From NCBI RefSeq assembly GCF_021018805.1, contig NC_086259.1, positions 10,964,501 through 11,028,500 on the forward strand: a stretch of 64,000 bases of DNA, written 5' to 3'. This document shows positions 1-11,900 of the stretch, piece after piece (positions within the stretch are counted from its first letter, which is position 1; every line of letters starts with the position of its first letter). Origin of the DNA: Prinia subflava (Eukaryota; Chordata; Aves; Passeriformes; Cisticolidae). Under the pieces are notes generated by a model. It saw only the letters and a program-made list of their open reading frames with translations. It was not told the origin of the DNA and did no database searches. The position numbers were made by a program, and so were the translations under genes.

Positions 1-884
1 CCCACAGCCTGTATTTGCCTATCTCACCTATTACCAGGAAACAAAGGGGCTGCAGAGGTTGAGCAAGCAAATGGAAAATGAAAATGGAAGAAAAAACAAC
101 TGCCTGTCTTCGAATAAATGTTTGTCTAAAATGTATGCAGACACGTCTCGGGCAGTTTATAGGTGCTGAGGGCCCCTTTCTCTAGCTGAGAGCTGCTCTC
201 CCTCTGCAGTAATAGAGTCAAAAATGGGTTGAGGCAATGTCTCCTTTAACTGTGTAATGTATTTATCCTCCCAACTGGTGAAATGCTTAATAGCTGTCAT
301 GATTAATCAATTGTATTAGTATTTCATCTCAGCCAGTCCCAGTCGTGCGTATCACTACAGACGTATTTTCTGAGATGTGCAGCAGCATTGCCAGTGCTGC
401 CAAGATCAGCTTTCCTAGTCTTGGAGCAGTGAGAACATATCATCAGGTGAAATTTGTCATCATTCAGAAAGTCTACTCAAAGCTGTGAATGAATTAAGCT
501 GTGGAGAGACCTCCCCTTCAAAATCTATCTGCTTCACTGAGAGAAGCTACTGCTCCTGGGTATGGATTTCCATTCCTGTCCACTCTCAGGCTTTACTGCC
601 TTTGCTGATCTGCCAGGGAGCTTAGTTCATGTCAGGTGAGCATGGCTGGATGGGCACAGACCAGTCATGCAAACGGTGTAAGCAAGTCCTCTTTGCTTTG
701 CCTGAGCTTTGTAAAGTGTCTGTATCCTCCACAAAGGAAGTGGTCACAGGAATTTCAGGTTTGTCCTCTGCCTGCCAATGGAGCTGCACTTGGAAGGAAG
801 TGTGTGCTCACAGTCCAGGACCTGGCTGGTTGCTGACTTTTGTGAAGGATAAACTTATTTGACAAACGGTGGTAAGGACATGTG
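1..884. other. non-coding stretch, nothing recognised
   Basis: AT-rich unique-looking DNA with frequent stops in all frames. Short open frames at 629-862 and 636-836 overlap each other in different frames and resemble no protein I know. I see no repeat or RNA gene here. Confidence 0.5.
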
Positions 885-1395
885 TTCCCCCTCTGCTCAG
901 CAGTGTGAGGCCACATCCCTGTGAAGTGGTACAGAAATAGTACAAGAGAGATGGGTGGAGTGAGCCCAGAGAAAGGCTGAGAAGATGATGAAAGGTTTGG
1001 AACATTTGTGCCATGAGGAGAGGCAGAGAGGGCTGGGATTTTCCAGTCTTGAGAAGAGAAGGCTCAGGGAGGCCTCACACTTGTGAATAAATACTTGATG
1101 TCAGGGGAATAAAGAATATGGACAGCCAGGATCTTCACAGCAGTGTCCCGGGAAAAGACTGGAGGCAAGGGACATAGACTGAAAGAAGTTTGGTTTAAAA
1201 CTAAGATCTCTTTCACCATAAGCATGATTGAACACTGGGACAAGTTTTCCAGGCATGTTGTGGAGTCTTCACGTCTTCACCCTTGGAGATGTTCACAAGT
1301 CCTGCACACCCCTCTTCAGCTCACCCTGCTCAGTCAGGGTGGGATGAGATGACTTCCAGAGTCATTTGTGCTTCCCAATTCATCTGTTCTGGGTG
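885..1395 (+). mobile_element. CR1 LINE 3' fragment, sense orientation
   Basis: The text follows the well-known 3' part of avian CR1 in order: a 'gtgaggccacatcc' block near 907, 'agtacaagagag' near 938, 'agaagatgatgaaagg' near 979, 'ccatgaggagaggc' near 1011, 'gagaagagaaggctcaggg' near 1053, 'ataaatacttgatg' near 1086, then the block equivalent to the CR1 'actgaaa...ttca..ataagcatgattgaacactgg' segment and 'tgttgtggagtcttc' near 1257. It ends around the 'tctgttctgggtgatg' segment, where the short 3' terminal repeat would be. It is 5'-truncated, as nearly all CR1 copies are, and diverged, with no open reading frame left. The boundaries are approximate, because the start is judged by resemblance only. 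Confidence 0.88.
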
Positions 1396-2291
1396 ATGGT
1401 TTAGTGCCCTACAGTGAGCATGGAACCTCCTCTGAATCTGAATTTCAGTGCTGCTGAGGAGCTTCCAAGGGTGGAAGGGGTGGAATGCACATGTGAAGGG
1501 TAAATATAAATACAATTTAGCTCCTTTGAAAAGGAGCTGTTATGTATTGGCATGAGGATATCTGCATACATCCACAGAGAAACTTTTCCAACTTTTTTTA
1601 TTTTTGAATCAGCAAAACAGTTGTTTTAATGAACGGAGCTTATCTAGGCAGAAAGTAGGAAAGAGAAGCAAGGGATGACTGCAGTGGGATGAATGATGAT
1701 TGCACAAGAGTTGGCAAATGCAACTATTTCCAAATATAATGGCATTAAGTGTTCATTGTGAAATTAGATCAGCTTTTTAAGAGCTGCGGGGTGAAAAAAC
1801 ACAGTATTCAGCTAATTAGACAAAGTAAAAAGATAATGTTAAATTCTTTTCCTTCAAAAAGTATTTGTCTGCACTACCATGAATTTTAAAATAGAACTGC
1901 TAGAGATGGCAGCGTTATCAAATGATCTGCCATTAAAGGAATTATAATTCAGGTCTTTTTAATTCTCTATTGTGGAAATCTTTAAATTAGAATATATCTA
2001 AACTGTACAAATCTGTAGTTCTCCTAGAACAATGCTGACACAGTTCTCTGATGTTCATTAAAAATTTTTATGCCTTGATTTCTATATAATGGAACATGAA
2101 GAAATTTAACTACATTTACTGGGTTTTGTGCCCAGTCCAGCTAATTACTAAAGCATCTGCCCAACTTTCGACATGTAAGTAGTTTAATCAAAGTTGGTAA
2201 GACTACTGACATGCTTAAATGGACTGAAACTCTAGTTGCCATTCTTCATTTTGAGTGCCATGAGTCAAAGATTATCACTCCTAAGAACCCA
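1396..2291. other. AT-rich non-coding spacer between two CR1 fragments
   Basis: No gene is seen. Positions 1740-2000 are rich in TAAT cores (for example 'gctaattagac' near 1811) and carry no repeat signature, so a weak enhancer candidate is possible, but I have no conservation data. Confidence 0.35.
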
Positions 2292-2502
2292 AGTCACAGA
2301 ATCTGCTGAGCTGGAAGGGACCCACAAGGGTCATCGAGTCCAGCTCCTGTCCCTGCTTAGGACACCTCAAGAGTCACACCATGGGCCTGAGAGCCTTGTG
2401 CAAACATCTCCTGAGCTCTGTCAGGCTTGGGGCTGTGACCCCTGCCCTGGGGAGCTGCTCCAGCACCCAACTGTCCTCTGAGTGGGGAACCTTCTCCTAA
2501 GT
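2292..2502 (-). mobile_element. CR1 LINE 3' fragment, antisense orientation
   Basis: Read on the plus strand this is the reverse complement of a CR1 3' end: 'tcacagaatc', 'gctggaagggaccca' near 2310, 'gtcatcgagtccagctcc' near 2331, then 'gagctctgtcaggcttgggg', 'ctggggagctgctccagc' and 'accttctcctaa' near 2490. The order and wording match CR1 subfamilies that are common in birds. The copy is about 210 bp, heavily 5'-truncated and non-coding. The open frame at 2236-2481 runs across it by chance. Confidence 0.88.
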
Positions 2503-5500
2503 CAAGAAGTTAAACATCAAATGTATATCAAATTGAGAATATTAGAACTGACATCAAATGAGTTTACTTTTGATAGCTGACATCTGTACATTTAAAACCA
2601 CATTACTCTTGTATATGTTTATTGGCAGTTAAAAGTGCTTTGCTCAGAGACTTTGAGGTTCTTTAATAGACTCTAGCAGCAAGGAAGCTTGGTGATCAAG
2701 CTCCTTGAAAATTAAAATTTAAAAAATCCTATTTATCAGAGGAAAATTGTTCTGTGCTTTCAATAGATATTTTATAGTCTTTCATTAACAAAGCAATTTG
2801 ACCATTTTTTTCCCTTTATCCAAGGAATATAACATTAACTACCGTAGCATAAATAATGTCACTGAGTATATACTTCCATTCTTTTTGGCTTTTAACTTTT
2901 TTCTATCTTTCTTTTGTTGCTAAAGCTCTTTGAGGTTGAAAGGGTTGGTGCAGGATTGGGGCATAATTTGAAACAGGTATTTGGTTAGTATTGGAAGTTT
3001 ATTGTCTAGGGGTTTTTTGAGTTTCGATGAGATTTGCTGTCCTTCTCCTAAAGATACCATGTATCCAAATTACTTATTTTGCTCCTCTTATCCCAGATAA
3101 AAAAAAAAATTAATGATGCACTTATCCTTAAGCATGTGCTTACATGTGCTCCTTGTGTAAGGATGTGAGTGTGCACTGGTGTAGCTTGCTGAATTAAGGG
3201 CCAGAAGCACACAGTAATTTGAGTATAAAATGTGCTTGTCTGTCCCTGGGGGCCATGGGCATGCTTTTCATAGTTAGTATAACATTTCCAGTATTTGCTG
3301 CAAACACAGTAACCACAAAACAAATCTGAAACTCGTGCCACTTGTCTGTGTTACCACATGCTGTCTGTTCCTGGGGAGGCAACGAGCTGCTCCTGTCAGA
3401 GCTGTGGGCAGGGCAGTGCTCAAACCTTGTAGTGCTCAGGGCTCTGGAGAAGGTGCACAACTCTCTCACAGTCTGTGACCATAAGGAGCTACCAAGATGC
3501 ATTGGTTCAGATAATTAAAACTATGTTTTCAAGAAGTAATTCTGAGGTCACTCACTGCCATTCAAATATTTGATTTCATATAATTGAACAGGGTGTTACT
3601 GTTCCTGACAAATATCTTAAGAATTTTGTCTTATTGCTTTTATTTGGGCCATATCTGGAGAATATTGTGCCTGGCATGGAAGTTAGTTACTAGCTTACTG
3701 GAACTTTTTTTCAGAGTTGTGAGGGATTTTCTTAGCCTGTCTCCAATTAATGAAGTGTACTTAAAAGAAAGTTGCAGTTCTCTGTCTGCAGATGGAAAGA
3801 CTCCCACAGGCTTCTGTAGAAGCTAGTCTGGGTGTAGAGATGAAAAAGATCCTTAATGCTGATGAAACCTTGCATATATGGAAAACACTGAAGAACTCTC
3901 TTTGTAAATGATCTGCCTAGTGCAGTCCTGAATAAATTAGTCTGAACATAAGTAACATTATCAGTCAACAACAACTAAACCCAATTGTTCATCAATAGTT
4001 CTGTATTATTTTGTAACTCAGAACAACTGAACACTAATTTTGTAATGTGTTTACATATCAGATTTTTAAAAATAGTGCTTGAGAATAAAGGTTTCTTTAT
4101 GATTTTTTTACAGTTTTCAGATCATCTCTAACAGAATGATAAAGTATTTCCTGAAGAAAAAACCCCAGATCTGTCCAGGACAAATGGTACCTGCTTTGAG
4201 ACTGTTTTCATTATTATTAAATTAGCAAGTAGTTAGAATCAGTGGTCCATGAAGTTTCAGTTAGAAACAAAAGAAATCATAAGAATTTGCCTGCTTACTA
4301 AAGCTAGATTGTCTCCAACTAGAAATGGTTTCTGCAAATGTGGGAACAGCATAATGTAAACTTTCACAGGGTGTAAAAACACTTCATTAAGTTCCTTTTT
4401 CCTTTTGAAAGTATCTTGTAATAGAAGGGCAAATTCTACCACGTGGAACTGCTTTCACCTTTGTATGATAGGGATGTAATTGAAAGTAGCCCTAGGTGTT
4501 CTTCTTGTGCTATTTATTTAAGGTATTTATACAAGAATAAAAACCATTGAGATGAAACCTCACCTATCTAGAGTAGTCTGTCTGCAATAAGGATAATATT
4601 GATTGCTATGGCAGAGAATTCTGAAGCCAGGTCACTTTCCAGCCATTGATTGTCTTCTTTCAGCCAGTGATGGCTGCATTAATTGCATTGCTGAACTTAA
4701 CAATTTCTTATGTTTTTCTTATTTTACCTCCATCCATTTTCCTAAAATGACTGAAATGTAAAAAAAGCCCTTGAAATAGAAGCTAGAGGAGTTTTAAAGA
4801 AAATTTCTTTTTGAATGCCAATCAACAACATTAAATAAAATCACTGTCTTTCCATTGGCAAGCCATAGCCCAATTTTAGAACATAGGCAGAAAAGAAAAC
4901 CAAGAAGAAAGGTCTTGGGCTGCTTGGGAAAGATCCTGGAATACAGCAAAAAGAAGAGTGGATAACACAGTGTGTGACTGGAAGATGATGGTGGTACATA
5001 ACAGATATGCCTGGTATATTCACTTCTTTTCCATTGCCTTTCCTACATTGATCCTAAACCAAATGTAAGTCCCTTGGTATCCATCCCTCTTACAGACAGC
5101 TGCAGTTTTGATGTGGTCTTGTTTAGGAACAGAAACAGCTGCCCAAGGGTCACAATTTGCCTATTCCTTCAAATCATACACCTTCTACTTAGAAGCCTTT
5201 TTTTTTGACAGAGGATTTAATAAATAAAAATGAGGATGGTATTATTGTTATCTAAGAAGATCAGATGTGTCATGTAAGCTGTAGAGTCAGGCACCTGCAT
5301 CCATCAAATATTTAAGAAAACATCTTAGGATAAAATGTAACACAATTCTTTAATTTTAAAATCACTTCCCACAGTACAAAAGCCATCCTCATAGATACTT
5401 AGTTTGTAAAGGAAAGAAGACTTGAAATGATATTTGATAATCAAATTTCTCCACCTCTCTCCTTGTTCTTTAAATCTATGTTTTAAAATAAGCAAGAGTA

Positions 5501-7595
5501 CTTTTCCCCAAACTTCAGTCAATATTTTACCTTTATAAGATGTTTTTTTCAACACAACTCAACCACTCTCTATAGTGCTTGAATTTTTTACAGCCAACAA
5601 TTTTATATGTGTATAAAGTACTAAAGTGCTGTTCTAGTGTTCCACATAGTGCTCAATGGAAACATAAATTCAGAATTAGCATCACACTGAAGAGTAGCTG
5701 AAGACATTTTAAGAAATGTCCCAAATTACTTCAGTGTCTAGTAACCAGACAGAAACAAAAAGCACACATATTGCAAGATGTTCTGAACCTTTCTATCAAA
5801 AATAATAAATGGAGATGTTTGTTAAGATGGGTTACAGTTTGACACAAACTGCAAAAGAGATTAGACTGGGGGGAACATATTCAGTAGTCCTGTTCAATAA
5901 CATCTATCTACTAATTGCAGCCAGCTAGGAAAAAGTAAAAGATCCAACTGTATTTCATCTGATTTTGTAAATGAACCAAAAACAGTGCAGGATTTTGATA
6001 CAGAAAGACATCTGTAAGTGACGAGAGCTTTACTGGAGTATTTCATTTCAGTAGCAGTAAAAAGAGCCCACTGCTCAAATCATTAAGTGGCTAAAAATCT
6101 AGCATTCTTTTGGAAGACTGCAAGTTTGCATTAAGCATGCTTTCAGTTGTCAGGCTCCTGTTGTGACATATTGTTTGAGTCAGACTTCATCAATCTACAA
6201 AGCATTACTTGAGGTCTGGTGGCATGTGCCTACACCCAATATACTATGTACAAATGGAAGTGATACAGGATTCTGTAATTGCTGCATTTCTTTTTAAGCC
6301 ATAAATATTTGGTACACTAAATTTCTGCTCTGAATTTTCCAGAAACCAATTAGTTGGTCGCTTTATCTGCACAAAGTAGATAAAATATTGTGGTATTGAT
6401 GATTTTTCAAGTGCAGATGTTTTGATTTTAACACATCTGTGTGCAATAAATCTATTTTCTGTGTAGAAATCGTATTTTATTATATGATTTAGTATGGAAT
6501 GTTGAATAAATAATTTAAATTGAAATTCTTTCTTTGGGAGCACACTAGAACTATTTGCAATAGCTGATTATACCACATATATCCTTCTTTGGACATAACT
6601 ACATTAGCCAATTGCTTTTAAAAAAGCACCAGTTTTGCTAATATTACTTTACACACAGCTGGATAAATGTGAAAAATGGTCTTATGTGTAGTCTGCCTGG
6701 ATTTTAGTTGTTTTTTATGTTTCTCTCATTATAGATGTGCTAGCTTGGCAGACTGGGTTTGCAGCTAGAATGTGGTGTTGGCTGTAAGGACTAGAAATGA
6801 GTGCATGGAGGGAGGAGTGGGAATGTTGGCCTCCTTCTGTCTGTCTCCTGTTAGTCATCTGTGAGCCAGGGCAGGGCTTTGCAAATGCAAAGTAAAGCCT
6901 CCTGTGCTATAAACCCTGTGTAAATTAGCCTCTAAGGACAAATTTTGTCCACAGCGAGTGGAGTGAGCAGTGAAGCTCCCAGCCCTGGCAGAACACTTGG
7001 CTACAACCCACAACCTGATAGTTCAGCCATGAGTAACCACGACTGGGTTTTGATTAGTTTTCACTGCAATCATAAGTACCAAATACAGTGAGATTAAATA
7101 TTAGGCCAATGCAAGGGTTGCAGGATGTGAGAGCAGCACAGGAAGGCTCCGTGTCCCATTCCTCTGCAGCAGAAGCTTTGGGAGAACAGAACTCCTGCAA
7201 TCTTTCTGCTTCTGCTCTCAGAGACATTACCCAAAGGTGCTAAAGCAGCTGCATGAGGGGCCCTCCTTCAGCTGCAAAATCACAGGGTCTGTCATCTACT
7301 TTCTCTCACTGTAAAGATAACTGCACTTTCTGTTAAGGAATTGGTTGTAACTATGGATCAATGCAAAAGGAGACACTCCTCTGACAGTCCTTGCAGTTCT
7401 GTCTGTAGGAAGGCAGGGTAGCCAAAGAGCAAGTATTTTTCTTTCTTCACTTGGGGGGGTTCCATTTTAAATAGCTAAGTGGACAATGTAGGGCTTTTTC
7501 TACATGTATATACATGGTCTGTGGACAATAAATTGCTTCCTGACCATATGACTGTCCTGCAGGTAGTTTCATAACTCTTGTGCATGGTTTTTTGG
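2503..7595. other. AT-rich gene-free stretch
   Basis: About 5 kb with dense stop codons in all six frames. The longest open frames are 102 codons or less and have no recognisable content. I recognised no exon, RNA gene or transposon. Very old repeats could be present below the level that can be seen by eye. Confidence 0.45.
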
Positions 7596-7599
7596 TGGT

Positions 7600-7653
7600 T
7601 TGTGTTTGTTTTTGGTTTTTTGTTTGTTTGTTTGTTTGTTTGTTGTTGTTGTT
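7600..7653. repeat. (TTTG)n / (TTG)n simple repeat
   Basis: A T/G-only tract with an exact TTTG run in its centre, followed by TTG units. It is ordinary simple-sequence DNA. Confidence 0.9.
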
Positions 7654-8767
7654 CTTTCTGTCATCAGCTCCTAAGCCTCAGCAGCCAGCTAGTTTACTTG
7701 ATTACCAAGCAGAACACTTTTATATGGCTATGACCAGTTCACAGACTTTGTCACTTGTTTCTCCTATTAGTCCATCCAAAATGAGGATTATTGGGCAATA
7801 GTGCAAAGGTTTTCTATTCTTGTCTGTTTGTCAGTGGGTGTCATTGTTGGCTGTCTACATACATAAATGTATGCATGTATGTAAGCAAATGCATTCAGGG
7901 CTGAAGCAAGTCTATTCACAGCTGTTTGCTGAGTTTATTTCTCCTGATTCCAGGGGTCAGGTGTTTTCTAAAATATTTTATACATAGTGCCTCTGTCCTG
8001 GTGCAGCCACTTTGAGCATTTATACTGCAAATATATATTTGTAGACACTCTTCCAATTTTTTTAAGTAATGCCCTAAATCCTTGTAAGCTGATCTCTGAT
8101 AACATTCAGTAGTAACCCTAGGCACCAAATTATTTTTTTAAAATATCTCTGATTTAAAGTAAAAACATGTGGTGCTTTCTAAGTCTGTGGTGCTACTTGG
8201 TGCTCCTGACACAACCTCTCTGACTTTTATTTTGTGTGCCATGGGCCTGTGTGTCTGTGTGTCTGTCCTGCCTAGCCAGAAATGTGCTGTGTGTGACTCT
8301 GGTCTCCTCCTCAGCTGGGCTCAGGGAAACACAAGTGATATCTGCAGTCATGGCTGGGTGTTGCTACACCATGGCCAGAGCAGCACATTCCAGGCCTGGA
8401 GCACAGAAACCTTTGCTAACAGTATTGCTTCCAGCATTGAAGGCTGGGGGTTTGTAGCACTTGGTGGGTTTGGAGTTGGGTTTTTTGTTTTGGTTTGGTT
8501 TGGTTTTTTTCATTGTATCTCCAGTTTTTAACACCATGACCAATCTGGGACTGGGCAACAGAAACCGGGAACATAAGTTTGGGAACCTTCACATGTTACT
8601 CAGCAGGATGTGTGGCCTGGGACCAGGGAGGTCTTGTAATCTCAGACATAGAAGGGAACTTCAGTGGGTTTGCAGAATATTGCATGTGCCAATATCAAGC
8701 ACAAGAGAAACTTTAAACTCTTTTAAGGAGCAATACAATGGTCCTGAAAAGTAAGGAGCAAGTCAGT

Positions 8768-8952
8768 ATCCTTGGTTTCTATCCCTGGCTCTGCCAGCTG
8801 CTTGCTGTGACCTTGGGTGGAAGACTTATTCTTTCAGTGTCTCAGTTTACGCATTAGTGAAATGAGAGTAATGATACTTACCTATCTCATTGGGGCTTTC
8901 TGAGGCTTAATTAATTGATGTTTGTAAATCACTTTGTGATCCTCTAGTGAAA
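8768..8952 (+). mobile_element. MIR-like SINE relic, sense orientation
   Basis: The order of blocks matches the MIR (CORE-SINE) consensus: 'ccctggctctgcca' near 8783, 'gctgtgaccttggg' near 8804, 'cagtgtctcagttta' near 8836, 'gtgaaatgagagtaatgat' near 8859, 'acctatctcat' near 8880, 'ggctttctgaggcttaatt' near 8894 and 'tgtaaatcactttgtgatc' near 8923. This is the classic succession 'ctctgccac..tgtgaccttgggcaa..tgcctcagtttcc..aaaatggggat..tacctacctcat..gtgaggattaa..gtaaagcgctt'. MIR elements are ancient amniote SINEs and survive sparsely in birds. Boundaries are approximate. Confidence 0.72.
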
Positions 8953-11900
8953 GTTGTCAGAGATCTGCCAAGTATTTATCCTCTCAGGTTTTTTTTTCTC
9001 CTGCTTGTCTGCACTCATCCATCTAATATCTAAAAGCATGCTCACAGCTAGCAACAGATACTAGCCAAATTGCTCTTAACAGGAGATGTATGGAAACTTT
9101 TACAAAATTACTTTTGCAAATTACCATGCTTTTTGAAGTACCACGTGCAGGGATGTAATGAAAAACTGTGTAGACAAGTGTCTGTGCTACTCACTGAACT
9201 GACTGGGTTGTGATTTCTCTTGTAATATCTTTCAGCAGTCCCAAACATATAGGACTGTTTTGAATTTCAGATGTGTCTTTCTTGTAACTGATTTCACTTT
9301 GGAAAATTGTTTGGCAGTCCTAAAATTTTTTCTTATGTTTTTGATTTCATGTAGACTTGTCAGTAATTGGGATGTATGTCTTTTCCTCTAGGATGGCAGA
9401 GCAAATACAGGTTGATTGTCATTACCTGTTTTGCAGTTTCCTCTCAGTCTGGGAGGAGCTTACAGACTGTGTCCTGCAAGAGGTTCAGGGTGGGCAGACT
9501 CTTCAATTTTTATAAAGCCTCGTGGAAGTACAGGGCTACATCCTTCTGCATACAACATTGCCATAAATTCAAGTCCTCATTTGCTTCAAAACTGTGAAGG
9601 AACTACATCCTTTCCTGGGGAGCACAACTGAAAATGCAAATGTGGGGAAGCACAACCCCCTCCCCACTCAAAATTGTCTTTTCAGAAGCAGGAGTTTCTC
9701 CACTGCTGCTCGAAGTGGCTGTGCTGTGCCTGAAGACCTGGCAGAGTGTAGGTCTGAGCACATGGGCAGGAGGTTATCCCTGGATATGAGAAACTGCTGC
9801 TCAGACTGGTGGAACTGGGCATCAGAAAGCACATCTGAGGAGCCTTCGAGGAATTTGAATACAAGATGTTGCAATAAGATGGGAAGGGATCCAATCTATA
9901 CATAAACTAAAGTTCTCAGATGTCATACTTCTTGTAGATATCAGTGCCAGTGTTAAGGGGGGAGGCCATTCTGGAAGTACTGTGCCTGTTTAACAAAAGA
10001 AAATGTGCGTGTCACTGCCTTGTGTTGATGATGTACATTCCTGCATGGAAGGATAAGGACAGGCTCTGGCAGGTCCCTCCATGCCAGTGAAGAACTTCCA
10101 CCTAATGGATCAGTCATTTCCTGGGGAGGACATCAGCGATTGTCTCTGCTTGGGAGGTGCTCCTTTCCTGCACTGGACCTGCACCTTTGTGCACGCAAGA
10201 AAAATCTCAATATTTGCAAAGGGAAAGGCTTTGTGTGTGCATTTGTGTTCTCACACAAACCCCTAATAAATACTATATAAAACTGCCCACAAAGAGATCT
10301 CAAAAAGGGTATCCCAAAGTATCCAATTTAATGGCAACATCTTGCATCAGATTTGATAGTCAGGAAAAGTCTGTGAGGGAAGAGCAAAGATAAGATTATA
10401 CAGTGAATTAGGCTTAGACACAAATAGACCATGAACTATTACACAAATAAGAGAACCTTTCTCTTGAGATTTTTCTCTTTTCCCCGAGTGTTTCTGCATT
10501 TTGATACTCTGCTTACAGAAATGTCATGGGGGGACATCTGAGCTCAAGGACCTGACTGCAGGACTGACACCCAGCCCTGGCCAGGGCCAGTCAGGTACTT
10601 GGCAAAAATCTCTTGTTACCATATCTGGCCCAGTATCTGGTTAGAACATATTAAAAATAAACACTCCCTGAGAAATGAAGCAGGATTTTTATCTGCTGAA
10701 ATTTATGAAGCAAACAGTAAATGTGTGGGTGTGCCTGCTTCGCCAAAGAGTGCTGCTTAAATGACTGTTTGCAAAGTTGGATAGCTATCAGGAATTCATT
10801 TGGAAGTAGGCTTAAAATACAATTACCTTGCTGTGCAAAAGCCATCATAATACCTTTGATGCTTCCTTATTGACAGAGAGTGCAGGGGAAGCAGTGAAAT
10901 TTTAAAATAAATCTGCAGGCCAACTTTGAGAGTTTGTTTAAAAGAGGACATTCAGCTACATTTCCAAAATCAGTTGCAGTATACAGCACTAAAGTGCTTG
11001 AGCTATAATTAGTGTTGTCCTAAATGAGATAAGCATGGCAATTTAATTATCAGATAACTTTAAGATATGCTTAAAAGGATTCCAACTCGGTAAGAATTGT
11101 GATAATGTTTTCTACTCAGGGAAAATATCAACATCTAAATATTTAATACAGTCTCGGGAAATTTAAATGAAGTAAATTTTCAGAGAAAAACGAGGCGAAA
11201 CGCTTCCTACAGCAATATGGTAGAGACAGGGTTTCCTTTTAATTTTTGATGAGTATTTGTTCTTCTGAGGGTTACATAAGAGATATCACAAATTCTAAGC
11301 CCTCTTTTTCCCTTCCTCCCGTGGTACAACTAAAGGCACATTTAGCTTGCATGTTAATTCAGAAATGTGCCTGATAGCTCTGCTTAACAGAACTGCGCTG
11401 CAACTTTGTGATGGGAACCAATCTGTGAGCTGAGCATCCTCTCTTCGCTTTGCTCATGAAATCCAGCCGTACTTTATATAAGAATGCAGAGAAGAAAGAC
11501 AAATGGTTTATCCTCTAAGCCACCCAGCATCCTGTTCTTGATATTTCAGTAACATATGCTAACATATGCTTTCCTCAAAAACTTCAAAAACATGCTTTTA
11601 GCAGCAATGAAAATAGTACCATACATCGAATTCAACTTTAAACCTCATAGTTTACCTCTAATACCATTACCTCATGTATAGAAGAAAATGTAAATCTAAA
11701 ATATGCTGGTGATTATAACCTTTCTTCCTGACAGACACTGCAATATAAATGCACATAAATTGAATTTCTTCTTTAAAGAAATTTGAATACCTTTGGAGCA
11801 TTTTAGCAAATCATCTCCAGCCCTTATGGCACAACTTCAATGGACTGTGGAAAAGTGCTCTCCCTATGGCATGACTTCTGCAATAGAAGGACATAGCAAG

